Under the pieces are notes generated by a model that saw nothing but the letters and a program-made list of their open reading frames with translations, searched no databases and was not told where the DNA came from. Made by a program: the position numbers and the translations under genes. A stretch of 55,454 nt of DNA from Micrococcales bacterium (GTDB lineage Bacteria > Actinomycetota > Actinomycetes > Actinomycetales > Cellulomonadaceae): positions 1 through 55,454 of the forward strand of contig WRMB01000022.1 in assembly GCA_009777345.1 (NCBI GenBank), in the 5' to 3' direction. Shown in pieces: positions 1-8,585 of the stretch. The first letter of the stretch is position 1; every line of letters starts with the position of its first letter.

Positions 1-76
1 GGAGCAGCGAAGGCGGGCTGGAGGCCCGTTGAGCAGCGACAACGCAGCCAGCGCGCCCGGCTGGTGGCGCGTAGTA

Positions 77-106
77 GGTGGAAATCGGTGGATCAGGGCT
101 CAGATG
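77..106 (+). repeat. Dispersed repeat, copy 1
   Basis: A 30-base stretch upstream of the first gene. It matches copy 2 inside sbcC over about 27 bases with two mismatches, and also matches copies 3 and 4. It is followed at 113-120 by an inverted GGATCCAC that could pair with the repeat's GTGGATC. Confidence 0.6.
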
Positions 107-179
107 TGTGACGTTGCTGCGGATCCACATGGGTCTTGTATCTCGTAGGACGGCATGACCGGTCCCCTAGACTTGGTCT

Positions 180-887
180 GTGGCGTACGTGATCGGTGAC
201 CAGGTCGAAGACTACGTGCTGACCGAACGGGGCTGGGTGCCCCGGCTCGAGCTCGACACCAGCCCGTTCCGGCCTGGGCACGTGGTGAACGACGCCATCC
301 TCACCGGGACGCTGGAGTGGCGACCGCTGCGCACCGCGCCCGTCGCGCCCTACCAGGTCGGTGACGTCGTCGAGGGTTACGTGCTGGTCCCGTCCGGCGA
401 CTGGCTGCCCCTGGCCGGGCAGGTCAAGGACCGCTCCGGTGCGGCGCTGCGGGCCACGGCGGTCCCGGCCGAGCCGACGGCGGAGGCCCGGCGCACCGCG
501 AGCGTCCGCACCACCCAGACCCAGGCGCGGGCGCAGACCCAGTCCGCTCCGCAGGCCCGGACGCAGACCCGGCCGCGTCCCCAGCCGCAGCCGCGGCCTC
601 AGACCCACCAGCCGCGCGCCCAGACGGTGACGCCGACCTACAGACCTTCGTCCAGCCCCCAGCGGGTATCGCAGCCTGGCGCCCAGCCCCGGATCGGGCA
701 GGTGGTCGACGGGCGCGTGCTGACCGCCGACCGGGGCTGGGTGCCGCTGTCGCAGGTCCAGCGCGAGACCGGCCGTCCGGCACCCCGGCCCACCACCGCC
801 GCCGCCAAGAACAACGACATGATCGGCCGGGCGTTGATCGGCATGGTCCTGCTGATCTTCGTGATCCTGGTCCGCAGCTGCGCCTGA
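180..887 (+). CDS. Hypothetical protein with three GWVP-type repeats and a C-terminal membrane anchor
   Basis: I do not recognise this 235-residue protein as a named family. It contains three copies of a short motif of the form G-x-x-V-x-x-x-VL-x-x-x-GW-V/L-P: near residues 5-20, near 59-75, and near 178-195 after a linker. The linker (about 95-165) is rich in Gln, Pro, Arg and Thr and probably disordered. A hydrophobic stretch near residues 215-234 looks like a tail anchor, so the repeats would face the cytoplasm or cell surface depending on topology. The GTG start is chosen because a TAGACT box ends a few bases upstream, consistent with a leaderless transcript. A dispersed 25-bp repeat lies about 75 bp upstream. 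Function unknown; the reading frame itself is convincing. Confidence 0.75.
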   Translation: MAYVIGDQVEDYVLTERGWVPRLELDTSPFRPGHVVNDAILTGTLEWRPLRTAPVAPYQVGDVVEGYVLVPSGDWLPLAGQVKDRSGAALRATAVPAEPTAEARRTASVRTTQTQARAQTQSAPQARTQTRPRPQPQPRPQTHQPRAQTVTPTYRPSSSPQRVSQPGAQPRIGQVVDGRVLTADRGWVPLSQVQRETGRPAPRPTTAAAKNNDMIGRALIGMVLLIFVILVRSCA

Positions 888-959
888 CCCGGCGCCCGGA
901 CAGGACTCAGGAACCGCGTCGGCTACCGGTCCGGCGGCCGTCCGGGGTTCAATGGTCCG

Positions 960-1388
960 GTGCGTACCACTCCGGTCTACTACTACTCGTCCACGTCGGG
1001 ACTGGTCCGTTCGTTCGCCGAGCGGCTGGACCGACCGGCCTTCAACCTGGCTGAGCGCGAGCACCGGACGGCCGAGGTGGACGGGCCGTGGGTGCTGCTC
1101 ACCCCGTCGTACAAGACCGGTAACGACCGCAACGACACCATCCCCGAGGCGGTGCGCCGGTTCCTGCGCCCGGCCGTCAACCGGCGTCTCATGGTCGGTG
1201 TGATGGGGTCGGGCAACCGTAACTTCGGCCACCACTACCAGATGGCCGCCCGGGAGATCGCCCGCCGCTCGAACCGGCCGGTCCTGTTCGAGTTCGAGCT
1301 GGCGGGCACGCCCTGGGACGTCGAGGAGTGCCAGCGGATCCTGGCCGCGCTCGACGCCGCCCTGGCCGCCCGGCACGCCGCCGCCTGA
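960..1388 (+). CDS. nrdI: NrdI-like flavodoxin (ribonucleotide reductase stimulatory protein)
   Basis: The 142-residue product matches the NrdI family in length and motifs. It has an N-terminal YYYSSTSG phosphate loop for FMN, a central TPSYKTG segment, and the family hallmark GSGNRNFG followed later by FELAGTP. NrdI is an FMN protein that supplies oxidant to assemble the dimanganese-tyrosyl radical cofactor of class Ib ribonucleotide reductase (NrdEF). The usual partners nrdH, nrdE and nrdF are not next to it: upstream is an unknown protein and downstream an HNH nuclease, so the gene is an orphan here. The GTG start is supported by alignment of the N-terminus with family members; the upstream ATG at 952 is in another frame. 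Confidence 0.88.
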   Translation: MRTTPVYYYSSTSGLVRSFAERLDRPAFNLAEREHRTAEVDGPWVLLTPSYKTGNDRNDTIPEAVRRFLRPAVNRRLMVGVMGSGNRNFGHHYQMAAREIARRSNRPVLFEFELAGTPWDVEECQRILAALDAALAARHAAA

Positions 1389-1478
1389 CTGATGCTCGAG
1401 CCGTCCCCAGCCCACGGTGACGGGTGGGCGGCACCATGACGGCTCCGGTGCACCCAGCCGGGGCGGCATGCTGGACGG

Positions 1479-2933
1479 ATGCGTCGGTGGTGGCCGTGGG
1501 TGGTGCTGGTGGTCTGCGTGGCCGTGGGGTTCGGGGTGCCGCGATGGGTCGCGGTGCGCACCGCCGCGCAGTACCCGGTGTCCGCCGCGGACCTGGCCGC
1601 CGGGCGGGCGGCGCTGGTCGCGCTGGAGGTGACTGCGGCAGCACGTGACGGGTCCGCCCGGTACGACCGGGCCCAGTTCGGGTCGGCCTGGGCCGATACC
1701 GACCACAACGGCTGCGACACCCGCAACGACGTGCTGCTGCGTGACCTCACCGATACCGAGACCGACGGCTGCCAGGTGCTGCGCGGTACCCTGGACGACC
1801 CGTACACCGGGCGGCGCGTCGCGTTCGAGCGTGGGCCGCGCTCCGCCGACGTGCAGATCGACCATGTCGTCGCCCTGGCCGACGCCTGGCGCAAGGGCGC
1901 GGACCGCTGGGACCCGGCCCGTCGGCTCGCCTTCGCCAACGACCCGGCGAACCTGCTGGCCGTCACCGCCCAGGCCAACCAGGCCAAGGGCGCCTCCGAC
2001 GCCGCGGCCTGGCTGCCCCGGCCCGGCTACCGGTGCGTCTACGTGCTGCTCCAGGTCCGGGTCAAGGCCGCCTACGGTCTGTCGGTCACCCCGGCCGAGC
2101 AGGCCGCGATGTCCCGGACCCTCGACGGCTGCCGCACCACCGCGGCCGACGGGTCAGCGGGTCAGCGGCACGTCGGTGCCGGTCGCGGTGAACCGCAGCC
2201 CGTCGGGTACCACCTCGGCGCCGGTCAGGTGGACGCCCCGGGGCAGGCCGACGACGGGGATCGTCAGGCCGCCCAGCCGGTTGCGCAGCCCGGACGGCAG
2301 GTCGTCCAGGTCGGCCGACAGGCCAGCCAGGGTCGCCGTACCCAGGTCGACCCGGACTGTGTCGGTGCTGGCCGCGAGGGTGCCCCAGACCGCCAGCTCG
2401 CGGCCGTGCACCTGCGTCGTCACGACGAGGTGGTCGCCCTCGACGCGCAGGCCCAGGTCGCCGATGCCGCTGCTGCTGCGCAGCAGGTCCTCGGCGGTCC
2501 GGGGGCTGATGGTGGCGCTGACCGTGGCCGACCCGGCGCGGGCCGGGCGCACGGTGACGTCGTGCGCGTCGACCCGCACGTCGGCGGCGGTGACCCCGTC
2601 GAGCACCACCTGGTCGGTGGTCCCCGTGACGTGGCCGAACCGGCCGCCGAGCAGCTGGGTGACGAACGGGAAACCGTGGATCGTGACCGCCGGGTCGTCC
2701 AGACCGTCGAACACCGCGGCCACCTGGGTGGCGACCTCCTGCTCGGCCTGGCCGCGGGCGTACTGGTCGCCGGCGTAGGCCCCACCGGCCAGCAGCCCCA
2801 GGACCACGACGGTGACGATCCAGCCGCGTGCGGACGCGCCCGAGTCGTCGGCTGGGCGGGGCCTTCTGTGGGACGCAGGGATCACGGCGCCACAGTACGC
2901 GGTCCGCTGCCGCTTCCGGGTCGGCAGCGGTGA
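1479..2933 (+). CDS. HNH endonuclease, DUF1524-like, with a reading frame that runs on antisense into the next gene
   Basis: The first ~220 residues form a secreted or membrane-anchored nuclease of the GmrSD C-terminal/DUF1524 group. There is an N-terminal hydrophobic helix, then the landmarks CDTRNDVL, DDPYTG, the catalytic DHVVAL motif (about residues 128-133), FANDPANLLAV and NQAKG, and a closing Cys pair around YRCVYVL and LDGC. Such proteins, common in Streptomyces and relatives, end just after that last Cys, near base 2135. Here no stop codon follows. The frame stays open for about 265 further codons across the whole opposite-strand DUF2993 gene, up to the TGA at 2931-2933. The extra tail has antisense-like composition and no domain. 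The true end is therefore uncertain; the nuclease domain is confident. Confidence 0.75.
   Translation: MRRWWPWVVLVVCVAVGFGVPRWVAVRTAAQYPVSAADLAAGRAALVALEVTAAARDGSARYDRAQFGSAWADTDHNGCDTRNDVLLRDLTDTETDGCQVLRGTLDDPYTGRRVAFERGPRSADVQIDHVVALADAWRKGADRWDPARRLAFANDPANLLAVTAQANQAKGASDAAAWLPRPGYRCVYVLLQVRVKAAYGLSVTPAEQAAMSRTLDGCRTTAADGSAGQRHVGAGRGEPQPVGYHLGAGQVDAPGQADDGDRQAAQPVAQPGRQVVQVGRQASQGRRTQVDPDCVGAGREGAPDRQLAAVHLRRHDEVVALDAQAQVADAAAAAQQVLGGPGADGGADRGRPGAGRAHGDVVRVDPHVGGGDPVEHHLVGGPRDVAEPAAEQLGDERETVDRDRRVVQTVEHRGHLGGDLLLGLAAGVLVAGVGPTGQQPQDHDGDDPAACGRARVVGWAGPSVGRRDHGATVRGPLPLPGRQR
2154..2885 (-). CDS. DUF2993 (LmeA-like) membrane-anchored protein
   Basis: The roughly 243-residue product has a charged N-terminus, one membrane helix (around WIVTVVVLGLLAGGAYAG) and a long extracytoplasmic domain. 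That domain contains the DUF2993 signatures: a GFPFVTQLLGGRFGHV segment, a VVLDGVTAADVRV strand and the late PRGVHLTGAEV strand. LmeA of Mycobacterium, a family member, acts in the periplasm in mannan elongation; the role here is not known. The start is uncertain. GTG at 2885 gives a normal short N-terminus, while GTG at 2951 adds 22 residues; neither has a clear ribosome site. It is convergent with the HNH gene, whose open frame runs antisense through it. It lies just downstream of sbcC and could be cotranscribed with sbcDC. Confidence 0.8.
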   Translation of the reverse strand: MIPASHRRPRPADDSGASARGWIVTVVVLGLLAGGAYAGDQYARGQAEQEVATQVAAVFDGLDDPAVTIHGFPFVTQLLGGRFGHVTGTTDQVVLDGVTAADVRVDAHDVTVRPARAGSATVSATISPRTAEDLLRSSSGIGDLGLRVEGDHLVVTTQVHGRELAVWGTLAASTDTVRVDLGTATLAGLSADLDDLPSGLRNRLGGLTIPVVGLPRGVHLTGAEVVPDGLRFTATGTDVPLTR

Positions 2934-2991
2934 AGATCTAGCTCGTAGCACGGCAGTGGGAGTTCGGTCACGGCCCTGAAGTTCCCGGGCC

Positions 2992-5900
2992 TCAGACGAC
3001 GACGCGCAGCGTGCTGGGGCCCTCGGGGGTGATGCGGACCTCGATACGGTCCGTCACGGCCTGCTTGAGGGTCTCGACGTGGGACACGATGGCGACGGTG
3101 CGCCCCCCCGCGCGCAGCCGGGCCAGCTCGGCCAGCACCTGGTCGAGCACCTGGTCGTCCAGCGACCCGAAACCCTCGTCGACGAACAGCGTGCCCAGCC
3201 TGATCCCGCCGGACTCGGCGCCGACCGTGTCGGCCAGGCCCAGGGCCAGGCACAGCGACACGTAGAACGACTCCCCACCGGACAGGGTGCGCGGGTCGCG
3301 CTGGATACCGGTCCAGTGGTCCACCACCCGCATCGCCAGACCGGTGGTGCGCGCGGCCACGTCCTCCTTGACCTCCGACGGGACCAGGGCGTAGCGGCCG
3401 TCTGACATGGTGCTCAGCCGGTCGTTGGCGGCGGCGGTGACATCGGCGAACCGGCGCTGCAGCACATAGGTGGCCAGCGACAGGTTCCGGGCGTTGTCCG
3501 CACCGTGGCCCGCGACCAGCCCGGCCAGGCGCACCACGGGCGCGTTGTCGCCCACCGCACCCGCCACGGTGCGGGCCGCGGCCAGCACCTGGTCGGCGGC
3601 GACCGTCACGTCGGTGTGCACCTGGGCGGCGACGGCAGCCCGGCCCTCGGCGGCCTCAGCAGCGGTGCGGGCCGCGGCGGCGGCGGTCCGGGCGGTCTGG
3701 GTGCGGACGGCCTGGGCGTCGGCGGTGCTGTCCGGCTGGTCGGCCAGGTCGTCCTCCAGCTGACCGTCCAGCTCGTTCTCCAGCCCGGCCAGGGCGGCGG
3801 TGACCTGGGCGCGGGCCACGTCGTAGTCGGTGACGGCGCGCTCCAGGGCCGCCAGGTCGGCGTCGGTCAGCAGCCCGGCCCGGGCGGCGTCGGCGGACGG
3901 GAGATCGCGGGCCGCCAGGGCGCCGGCCAGCTCGGCGGCCGACCGGTCGGCCTGCGCCCAGGCGGCGGCCAGGTCGCGCAGGGCGTCGGCCAGGGCCACG
4001 GCTGCGGCTGCGGTGCGGCTGGCGGCCGCCTGGCGGGCGGCGACGCTCGGGTGGTCGCCCCGGGCCTGGGCCACGGTCGTCTCGTCACGGGCCAGGCGGT
4101 CGGCCGCCACCTCCAGGGCGGCCGAGAGGTCGTGGAGGTGGTCGACCAGCGTCCGGCGCCGGGTCTCGGCCGCGGCGGTCTCGGCGTCGAAGCCGACGAG
4201 CGCGGCCTGGCCCGCGGCGACCTGCTCGGCCGCCGCCAGGCACGCGGCGAGAGCGGTCTTCGCACCGGTCAGGGCAGCGGCAGCGGTCTGGGCGGTGCTG
4301 TCCGCCACCCTGGCGGCCAGCGTCGTGACCTGTCCGTCCAGCCGGGCGACGGCCTGGGCCCGGTCGGCCGCGTCCTGCTCGCGGGCCTGGCGTGTCGCCT
4401 CGGCCTGGTCTACCTGGGCCGCGTCGACGTGGTCGTGGGCCAGGGCCGCCGGGGCGGGGTGCTCGAGCGCGCCGCACACCGGGCAGGGCGCGTCGGCGGC
4501 CAGCCCGGCGGCCAGCTCACCGGCCAGCCCGGCGATCCGGGCCTGGCGCAGCGCCGCCTCGGCGGTGACGGCCCGGCGTGCCGCGTCCTGGGCCGTGGCC
4601 AGCGCCGCCTGGGCGGCGGTCTGGGCGGCCCGGGTCGCCGCCAGGTCGTCCAGCGCCGTGACCAGGGCCTGGGCCTGGGCCAGGGCCTGCTCGGCCGCGG
4701 CGGTGCCCGCCGCTGTCGTCCGGGCCTGCGCGACCTGCTCCGCCAGCCGGGCCCGGGCCGCTGGGCGGGCCGCGGCCTGCTCGTCGGCCTGGGCCAGCGC
4801 CGTGCGGGCGTCGGCCACCTCCCGGGTCAGGGCCTCGACCACGACCTGGGCGTCGTGCAGACCGGTCTCGGTCCGCACCGCCGCGTCCAGGGCTGCCACC
4901 TGCCCGACGGCCGTGGTGTGCGCCGCGACCAGCCGTCCGACGGCCCGCTCCAGCGAGGCGGTCCGTCCGGGGTCGTCGTCGCCCACCAGCACCGTCCGGG
5001 CGAACGCCTCGTGGCGCTCACGACGGTGGAAATCGCTGGATCCGGGCTCAGGTCTGTCCGCCAGGTGCGGGCCCGCGTGCGAGGTCGGGGCGCCTCGGCC
5101 CGTAGCAGACTCGTCACCGGCGACATGGTCGGGCAGCGTGCTGACGAGCAGCGTCTCGGGTGCCGCGTCACGGGCGGCGAGGGCCGCTTCGGTTGCGGAC
5201 CCGACCTGGGCCTGGGCCGCGTCGAGACGGGTCAGCAGCGGTGCGACCTCCCGCGCCGACCGGGCTGTCACCAGCCGCGCCACCCGTCCGGCCTGGGCGT
5301 CGGCGTCGGCGTCCAGCTGCGCGGCCCGGGCCCGCAGCCGGTCGCGTTCGAGCAGCCGGGCCGCCCGCCGTTCCTGCTCGGCCAGCTCGACTGCCGCCCG
5401 CTCCGACGCCGCCCGGGCCCGGTCGGCCTGTTCTCGTGTCGTCGTCGCCGCCTGCGCGCAGGCGACCGTGACCGGTTCCACCAGCTGCTGCACGTCGGTG
5501 ACCAGCCCCGACGCCTCTCGCATCCCTGTCGGCACCAGCTCGGCGACAGCCGCGACCAGGTCTGGTGCCGGTTCGGCGGCCGTACCTGGCTCACCGGACG
5601 GGACGGGAGACTCCTCAGCCGCTACCAGGTCCAGGGGCCCGGCCGACCCCAGCCGGGCGGCACCGACCAGGTGGGCGGTGGCCTCCAGGAGAGCGGCCCG
5701 GGCGGTCGCGACCGACCGGTCCCCGGCGCGGCGCAGCTCGGCCAGCCGGTCGGCGAGGCGTTCGTAGACCTGCGTGCCGAAGATGCGCTGCAGCAGCACC
5801 CGCCGCTCTTCCGGCTTGGCCCGCAGGAAACGGGCGAACTCGCCCTGCGGCAGCACCACGGTCTGCACGAACTGGCTGCGCTCCAGGCCGACCAGGCCGA

Positions 5901-6381
5901 CGATCCGGTGCCCGACCTCGTCGATCCGGGTGGCCAGCGGTTCGCCGACCCGGTCCAGGACGGCCAGCGGGTCCTCGTCCTGGCTGCCAGCCGCGGCGCG
6001 GGCCGTGGCCCAGTCGGCGGGCAGCCGCCACAGCCGGGCGGTGGCATGGGCGGTCGTCGTGCCGGTGCCGCGCTGCTTGGGCCGGGTGTAGGTCGGTGTG
6101 CGACGCACCCGGAACACCCCGGCCCCGACCTCGAACACCAGGTCCACGAAGGTCTCGGCGGACGCGGCGGCGAACGCCGACCGCAACCGGTCGTCGGACG
6201 TCGCGTCCGACGCCACCTTGCCGTACAGGCCGAACACGACCGCGTCGACGAGCGTGGACTTGCCCGCCCCGGTCGGCCCCTCCAGCAGGAACAGCCCGTC
6301 CGCGCCGAGCGCCGCCACGTCGACGGTGTACCGGCCCGCGAACGGGCCGAGCGCCTGGACGGTCATCGAGTGCAGCTGCAT
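2992..6381 (-). CDS. sbcC: SbcC, ATPase/coiled-coil subunit of the SbcCD nuclease
   Basis: This 1129-residue SMC-like ATPase pairs with SbcD to cut DNA hairpins and process double-strand ends. The N-terminus carries a Walker A motif GPTGAGKST (about residues 35-43), with a Q-loop region at EFARFLRAKPEERR. Long Ala/Gln/Arg-rich coiled coils flank a zinc hook CPVC near residue 632. The C-terminal lobe has the signature LSGGESFYVSL (about 1028) and Walker B LFVDEGFGSLD (about 1060). The ATG overlaps the sbcD stop (ATGA), so the two are translationally coupled. It is somewhat longer than usual. Part of the excess is an irregular segment around residues 420-460 in which one copy of the dispersed 25-bp repeat (bases 5025-5052) is read in frame. 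This is notable because SbcCD itself attacks palindromes, which are plentiful in this window. Confidence 0.95.
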   Translation of the reverse strand: MQLHSMTVQALGPFAGRYTVDVAALGADGLFLLEGPTGAGKSTLVDAVVFGLYGKVASDATSDDRLRSAFAAASAETFVDLVFEVGAGVFRVRRTPTYTRPKQRGTGTTTAHATARLWRLPADWATARAAAGSQDEDPLAVLDRVGEPLATRIDEVGHRIVGLVGLERSQFVQTVVLPQGEFARFLRAKPEERRVLLQRIFGTQVYERLADRLAELRRAGDRSVATARAALLEATAHLVGAARLGSAGPLDLVAAEESPVPSGEPGTAAEPAPDLVAAVAELVPTGMREASGLVTDVQQLVEPVTVACAQAATTTREQADRARAASERAAVELAEQERRAARLLERDRLRARAAQLDADADAQAGRVARLVTARSAREVAPLLTRLDAAQAQVGSATEAALAARDAAPETLLVSTLPDHVAGDESATGRGAPTSHAGPHLADRPEPGSSDFHRRERHEAFARTVLVGDDDPGRTASLERAVGRLVAAHTTAVGQVAALDAAVRTETGLHDAQVVVEALTREVADARTALAQADEQAAARPAARARLAEQVAQARTTAAGTAAAEQALAQAQALVTALDDLAATRAAQTAAQAALATAQDAARRAVTAEAALRQARIAGLAGELAAGLAADAPCPVCGALEHPAPAALAHDHVDAAQVDQAEATRQAREQDAADRAQAVARLDGQVTTLAARVADSTAQTAAAALTGAKTALAACLAAAEQVAAGQAALVGFDAETAAAETRRRTLVDHLHDLSAALEVAADRLARDETTVAQARGDHPSVAARQAAASRTAAAAVALADALRDLAAAWAQADRSAAELAGALAARDLPSADAARAGLLTDADLAALERAVTDYDVARAQVTAALAGLENELDGQLEDDLADQPDSTADAQAVRTQTARTAAAAARTAAEAAEGRAAVAAQVHTDVTVAADQVLAAARTVAGAVGDNAPVVRLAGLVAGHGADNARNLSLATYVLQRRFADVTAAANDRLSTMSDGRYALVPSEVKEDVAARTTGLAMRVVDHWTGIQRDPRTLSGGESFYVSLCLALGLADTVGAESGGIRLGTLFVDEGFGSLDDQVLDQVLAELARLRAGGRTVAIVSHVETLKQAVTDRIEVRITPEGPSTLRVVV
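5025..5052 (+). repeat. Dispersed repeat, copy 2, inside sbcC
   Basis: This copy lies in the sbcC coding region, on the non-coding strand. It is translated in frame as part of a Pro/Gly/Arg-rich loop that includes PEPGSSDFHRR. The match to copy 1 begins GGTGGAAATCG and continues through GGGCTCAG. Confidence 0.6.
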
Positions 6382-7562
6382 CAGCCAGCCCTCAGGACGT
6401 CCTCGTAGGCGCGGCGCAGCACCGCCAGCTCGGCGGCGGTCGGCACCGTCCCGGTGACGTGCGCGACGAAGTCGCCGACCACCCGCACCGGGTCGGCGCC
6501 GGGCCGGTCGGCGGGCGGTACTGCCGATACGTCCGCTTCCTGGGGCTGGTGCTGCACGACCAGCAGGTGGGCGAACCGGCGGCGCAGCCGGGGCACCAGG
6601 TCCGGCGGTCGGGCCGGGTCGGTCACCCGGACTTTGAGCCAGTCGTCGACGAACGGCTCCCCGGCCGCCCCCAGCAGGTCGTCCAGCCGACCGGTGACCT
6701 GCGACATCCGGCGCGGCACCGGGGTGGGCACCAGGGTGGTGCGCACCTGCTCCGGCGCCCGGCCCAGCGTGACCAGGACGCTGGACTTCGGCTCGGTCTC
6801 CGCGAAGGAGTACGCCAGCGGCGACCCGCAGTAGCGCAGCACCGGCCCGTGGCCGCAGGTACCGCTGCCGTCCGGGCCGGGCACCGCCTGCGGGGAGTGC
6901 AGGTGCCCCAACGCCACGTAGTCCACCCCGGCGAACACCCGCGCCGGGACGGCGTCCGTCCCGCCCACCTGGATGTCACGCTCGGACTGCGAGGGCTGGG
7001 CCCCCACGACGAAGGCGTGCGCCGCGACGACCGACCGTGCCGCCCGGCGGCGCGCCAGATCGGCCCGCACCCGGTCCATGGCGGCACCGAGCACCGCCTC
7101 GTGGGTCCGCTCGGGCATCCGGGGCGGGTCTCCCGGGTCGGCCAGCTGGTGCCGGGCCGTGGTCGGGTCCAGGTACGGCAGCCCGTACACCAGCACCTGG
7201 TCGTCCGGTCCGTCGCCCAGCACGACGGGTTCGTCCAGCCCCGCCACCCGGGTCCGCAGCCGGACCCGTTCGCGCATCAGCGCCGCCCCGAAGCCCAGCC
7301 GGGTCGCCGAGTCGTGGTTGCCGGAGGTGACCACGACCGTCGTGCGCTGCGCCAGCCGGGCCAGCAGGTCGGAGAGCAGGTCGACGGCCTCCACCGGGGG
7401 GATCGCCCGGTCGTACACGTCCCCGGCGACGACCACCGCGTCCACCTGTTCAGCCCGGGCCAGCTCGACCAGGTGGTCGCCGAAGGCGGCCTGGTGCTCC
7501 AGCAGGTCCACCCCGTGCAGGCAGCGACCCAGGTGCCAGTCAGAGGTGTGCAGCAGCCGCAT
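6381..7562 (-). CDS. sbcD: SbcD, nuclease subunit of SbcCD
   Basis: The 393-residue product is the Mre11-type metallophosphoesterase partner of SbcC. The metal-binding motifs appear in order: HTSDWHLG at residues 5-12, GDVYDR, SGNHD, AHAFV and GHLHSPQ. Substrates are DNA ends and hairpins, and activity needs the SbcC ATPase encoded immediately downstream with a 4-base overlap. The ATG at 7562 gives the canonical N-terminus MRLLHTSDWHLG; the upstream extension of the frame has no family similarity. A TACCGT box ends seven bases before the ATG, so the transcript may be leaderless. A perfect 6-bp hairpin also overlaps the region just upstream (7563-7580). Confidence 0.95.
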   Translation of the reverse strand: MRLLHTSDWHLGRCLHGVDLLEHQAAFGDHLVELARAEQVDAVVVAGDVYDRAIPPVEAVDLLSDLLARLAQRTTVVVTSGNHDSATRLGFGAALMRERVRLRTRVAGLDEPVVLGDGPDDQVLVYGLPYLDPTTARHQLADPGDPPRMPERTHEAVLGAAMDRVRADLARRRAARSVVAAHAFVVGAQPSQSERDIQVGGTDAVPARVFAGVDYVALGHLHSPQAVPGPDGSGTCGHGPVLRYCGSPLAYSFAETEPKSSVLVTLGRAPEQVRTTLVPTPVPRRMSQVTGRLDDLLGAAGEPFVDDWLKVRVTDPARPPDLVPRLRRRFAHLLVVQHQPQEADVSAVPPADRPGADPVRVVGDFVAHVTGTVPTAAELAVLRRAYEDVLRAG

Positions 7563-7580
7563 GCCCCTGACGGTAGGGGC
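7563..7580. promoter_or_regulatory. Short hairpin and possible -10 box at the sbcD start
   Basis: Bases 7563-7568 and 7575-7580 are perfect 6-bp inverted arms around a 6-base loop, directly abutting the sbcD ATG. On the minus strand TACCGT lies seven bases before the ATG, which would suit a leaderless promoter. The assignment rests on position and motif only. Confidence 0.35.
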
Positions 7581-7794
7581 AACCACCCACACGACCTCGC
7601 CGCGACACTCCCGGGGCGCGCCAGGTCTGCGGTGTCGTCTGCGCGCAAGATCCCAGGTCAGGCTCGGCACCGCGCCGCGTGGAGCTCCGGCCTCGGTGAA
7701 GGCTGCACACCGCGACACGTCCACGGGTGAGTCCTGACCAGGTTCTGACGTCCGGTTGCGGGTTCTCGGCGGCTGTGGTGGGGCCGAGCGCCCA

Positions 7795-7812
7795 GGTGGA
7801 TCAGGGTTCAGG
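7795..7812 (+). repeat. Dispersed repeat, copy 3 (short)
   Basis: An 18-base match to the core of the dispersed repeat. It overlaps the stop codon of the STAS gene. Confidence 0.5.
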
Positions 7813-8143
7813 CCTCGGCGATCTTCACCAGCCCGGCCAGCCCGACGAGCCCCAGCGTGCCGCGCAGGACGCCCTCGGGGTCGTACAGGCTCAGGTCCAC
7901 GCCGGCCTCCTGCATCGCGCGGGCCAGCTGGATGACGAACGCCACCCCGGACGAGTCGACGAAGGTCGCCTCCGAGGCGTCCAGCACCACGGGCATCCCG
8001 CCCATGAGCGCCAGGCCCATCGAGTCGCTGGCCTGCTGACGGAGCGCCGAGTCGATGGCTCCGACCAGGCACACCCGGGTGTCGGCCTGACGGTGGGTGA
8101 CCATGATCGCCCCGGACATGGTCCGGTCCTTCAAGTCCGTCAT
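7808..8143 (-). CDS. STAS-domain anti-sigma-factor antagonist-like protein
   Basis: A 111-residue single STAS domain of the SpoIIAA/RsbV type. The key segment is DASEATFVDSSGVAFV, where the second Ser of DSSG is the residue normally phosphorylated by an anti-sigma kinase. When unphosphorylated, such proteins bind the kinase and free a sigma factor. No RsbW-like kinase or sigma gene is adjacent, so the partner must be elsewhere. The ATG at 8143 is chosen because it gives a standard-length domain and is preceded by a GGAG-containing stretch; the longer upstream frame (to 8515) is composition noise. The 3' end of the gene lies inside copy 3 of the dispersed repeat (7795-7812). Confidence 0.85.
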   Translation of the reverse strand: MTDLKDRTMSGAIMVTHRQADTRVCLVGAIDSALRQQASDSMGLALMGGMPVVLDASEATFVDSSGVAFVIQLARAMQEAGVDLSLYDPEGVLRGTLGLVGLAGLVKIAEA

Positions 8144-8585
8144 CTCACCGCTCCGTTCGAGCCGCTCTGCTGGTTCGGGGTATCGCATCGCGTGGTGCCG
8201 GTGTCCACTCTGCCACCGATCGGCCGTCAAGGGCAGGGCCCAAAGTGTGTGAAGACCGTGAATACCGCTGTTCACCCGTAGGTTGCCTGGTCGACGCTCC
8301 GACGAAATGTCCCACCCGGCGTGTCGCGCGGCGTGTCGAGCAGAGACCGCTGGTCCGAGATGTGGACGAACCAGGGCAGCCCCGGCCGGAGGCCCGGTCA
8401 GGACGGTCGTCGTGGCGTGCTCCGAACGGTCGTCGCGGCCTGCTCCGAACGGCCGCCGAGCCATGACCCGTCCGGTGCACGGCGTCACGCAGAACGCCCC
8501 CAGCACCGGCACCATGACCGCGGCCAGACCCCGACCAGCCGGAGACGACGTGCTCGGGAGCCTGCCCGTCGGCGTCGCCCCTGAC
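8144..8585. other. Gene-free interval with a 23-bp tandem repeat
   Basis: No convincing gene is present between the STAS start and the end of the fetB-like gene. The notable content is a short tandem array: a 23-base unit at 8403-8425, a second copy at 8426-8448 with two changes, and a half copy to about 8460. A TTGACG hexamer on the minus strand near 8235 could be a -35 element for the STAS gene, but no matching -10 is obvious. Confidence 0.5.
8403..8460. repeat. 23-bp direct tandem repeat, about 2.5 copies
   Basis: Two adjacent 23-base units (8403-8425 and 8426-8448) differ at two positions and are followed by a partial third unit. The array lies in non-coding DNA upstream of the STAS gene. 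Function unknown. Confidence 0.7.

Noticed and set aside
1..32. Possible 3' end of an upstream gene (frame ending in TGA at 30-32)
   Set aside because: Ten codons are too few to support a gene call.
93..1865. A 590-codon minus-strand frame across the first three genes
   Set aside because: It is antisense to nrdI and the HNH gene, has low-complexity Pro/Arg/Gly composition and no domain.
3505..6408. A 967-codon plus-strand frame opposite sbcC
   Set aside because: It is antisense to a clear SbcC gene, and its Gly/Arg-rich composition is what the complement of an Ala/Gln-rich high-GC gene gives.
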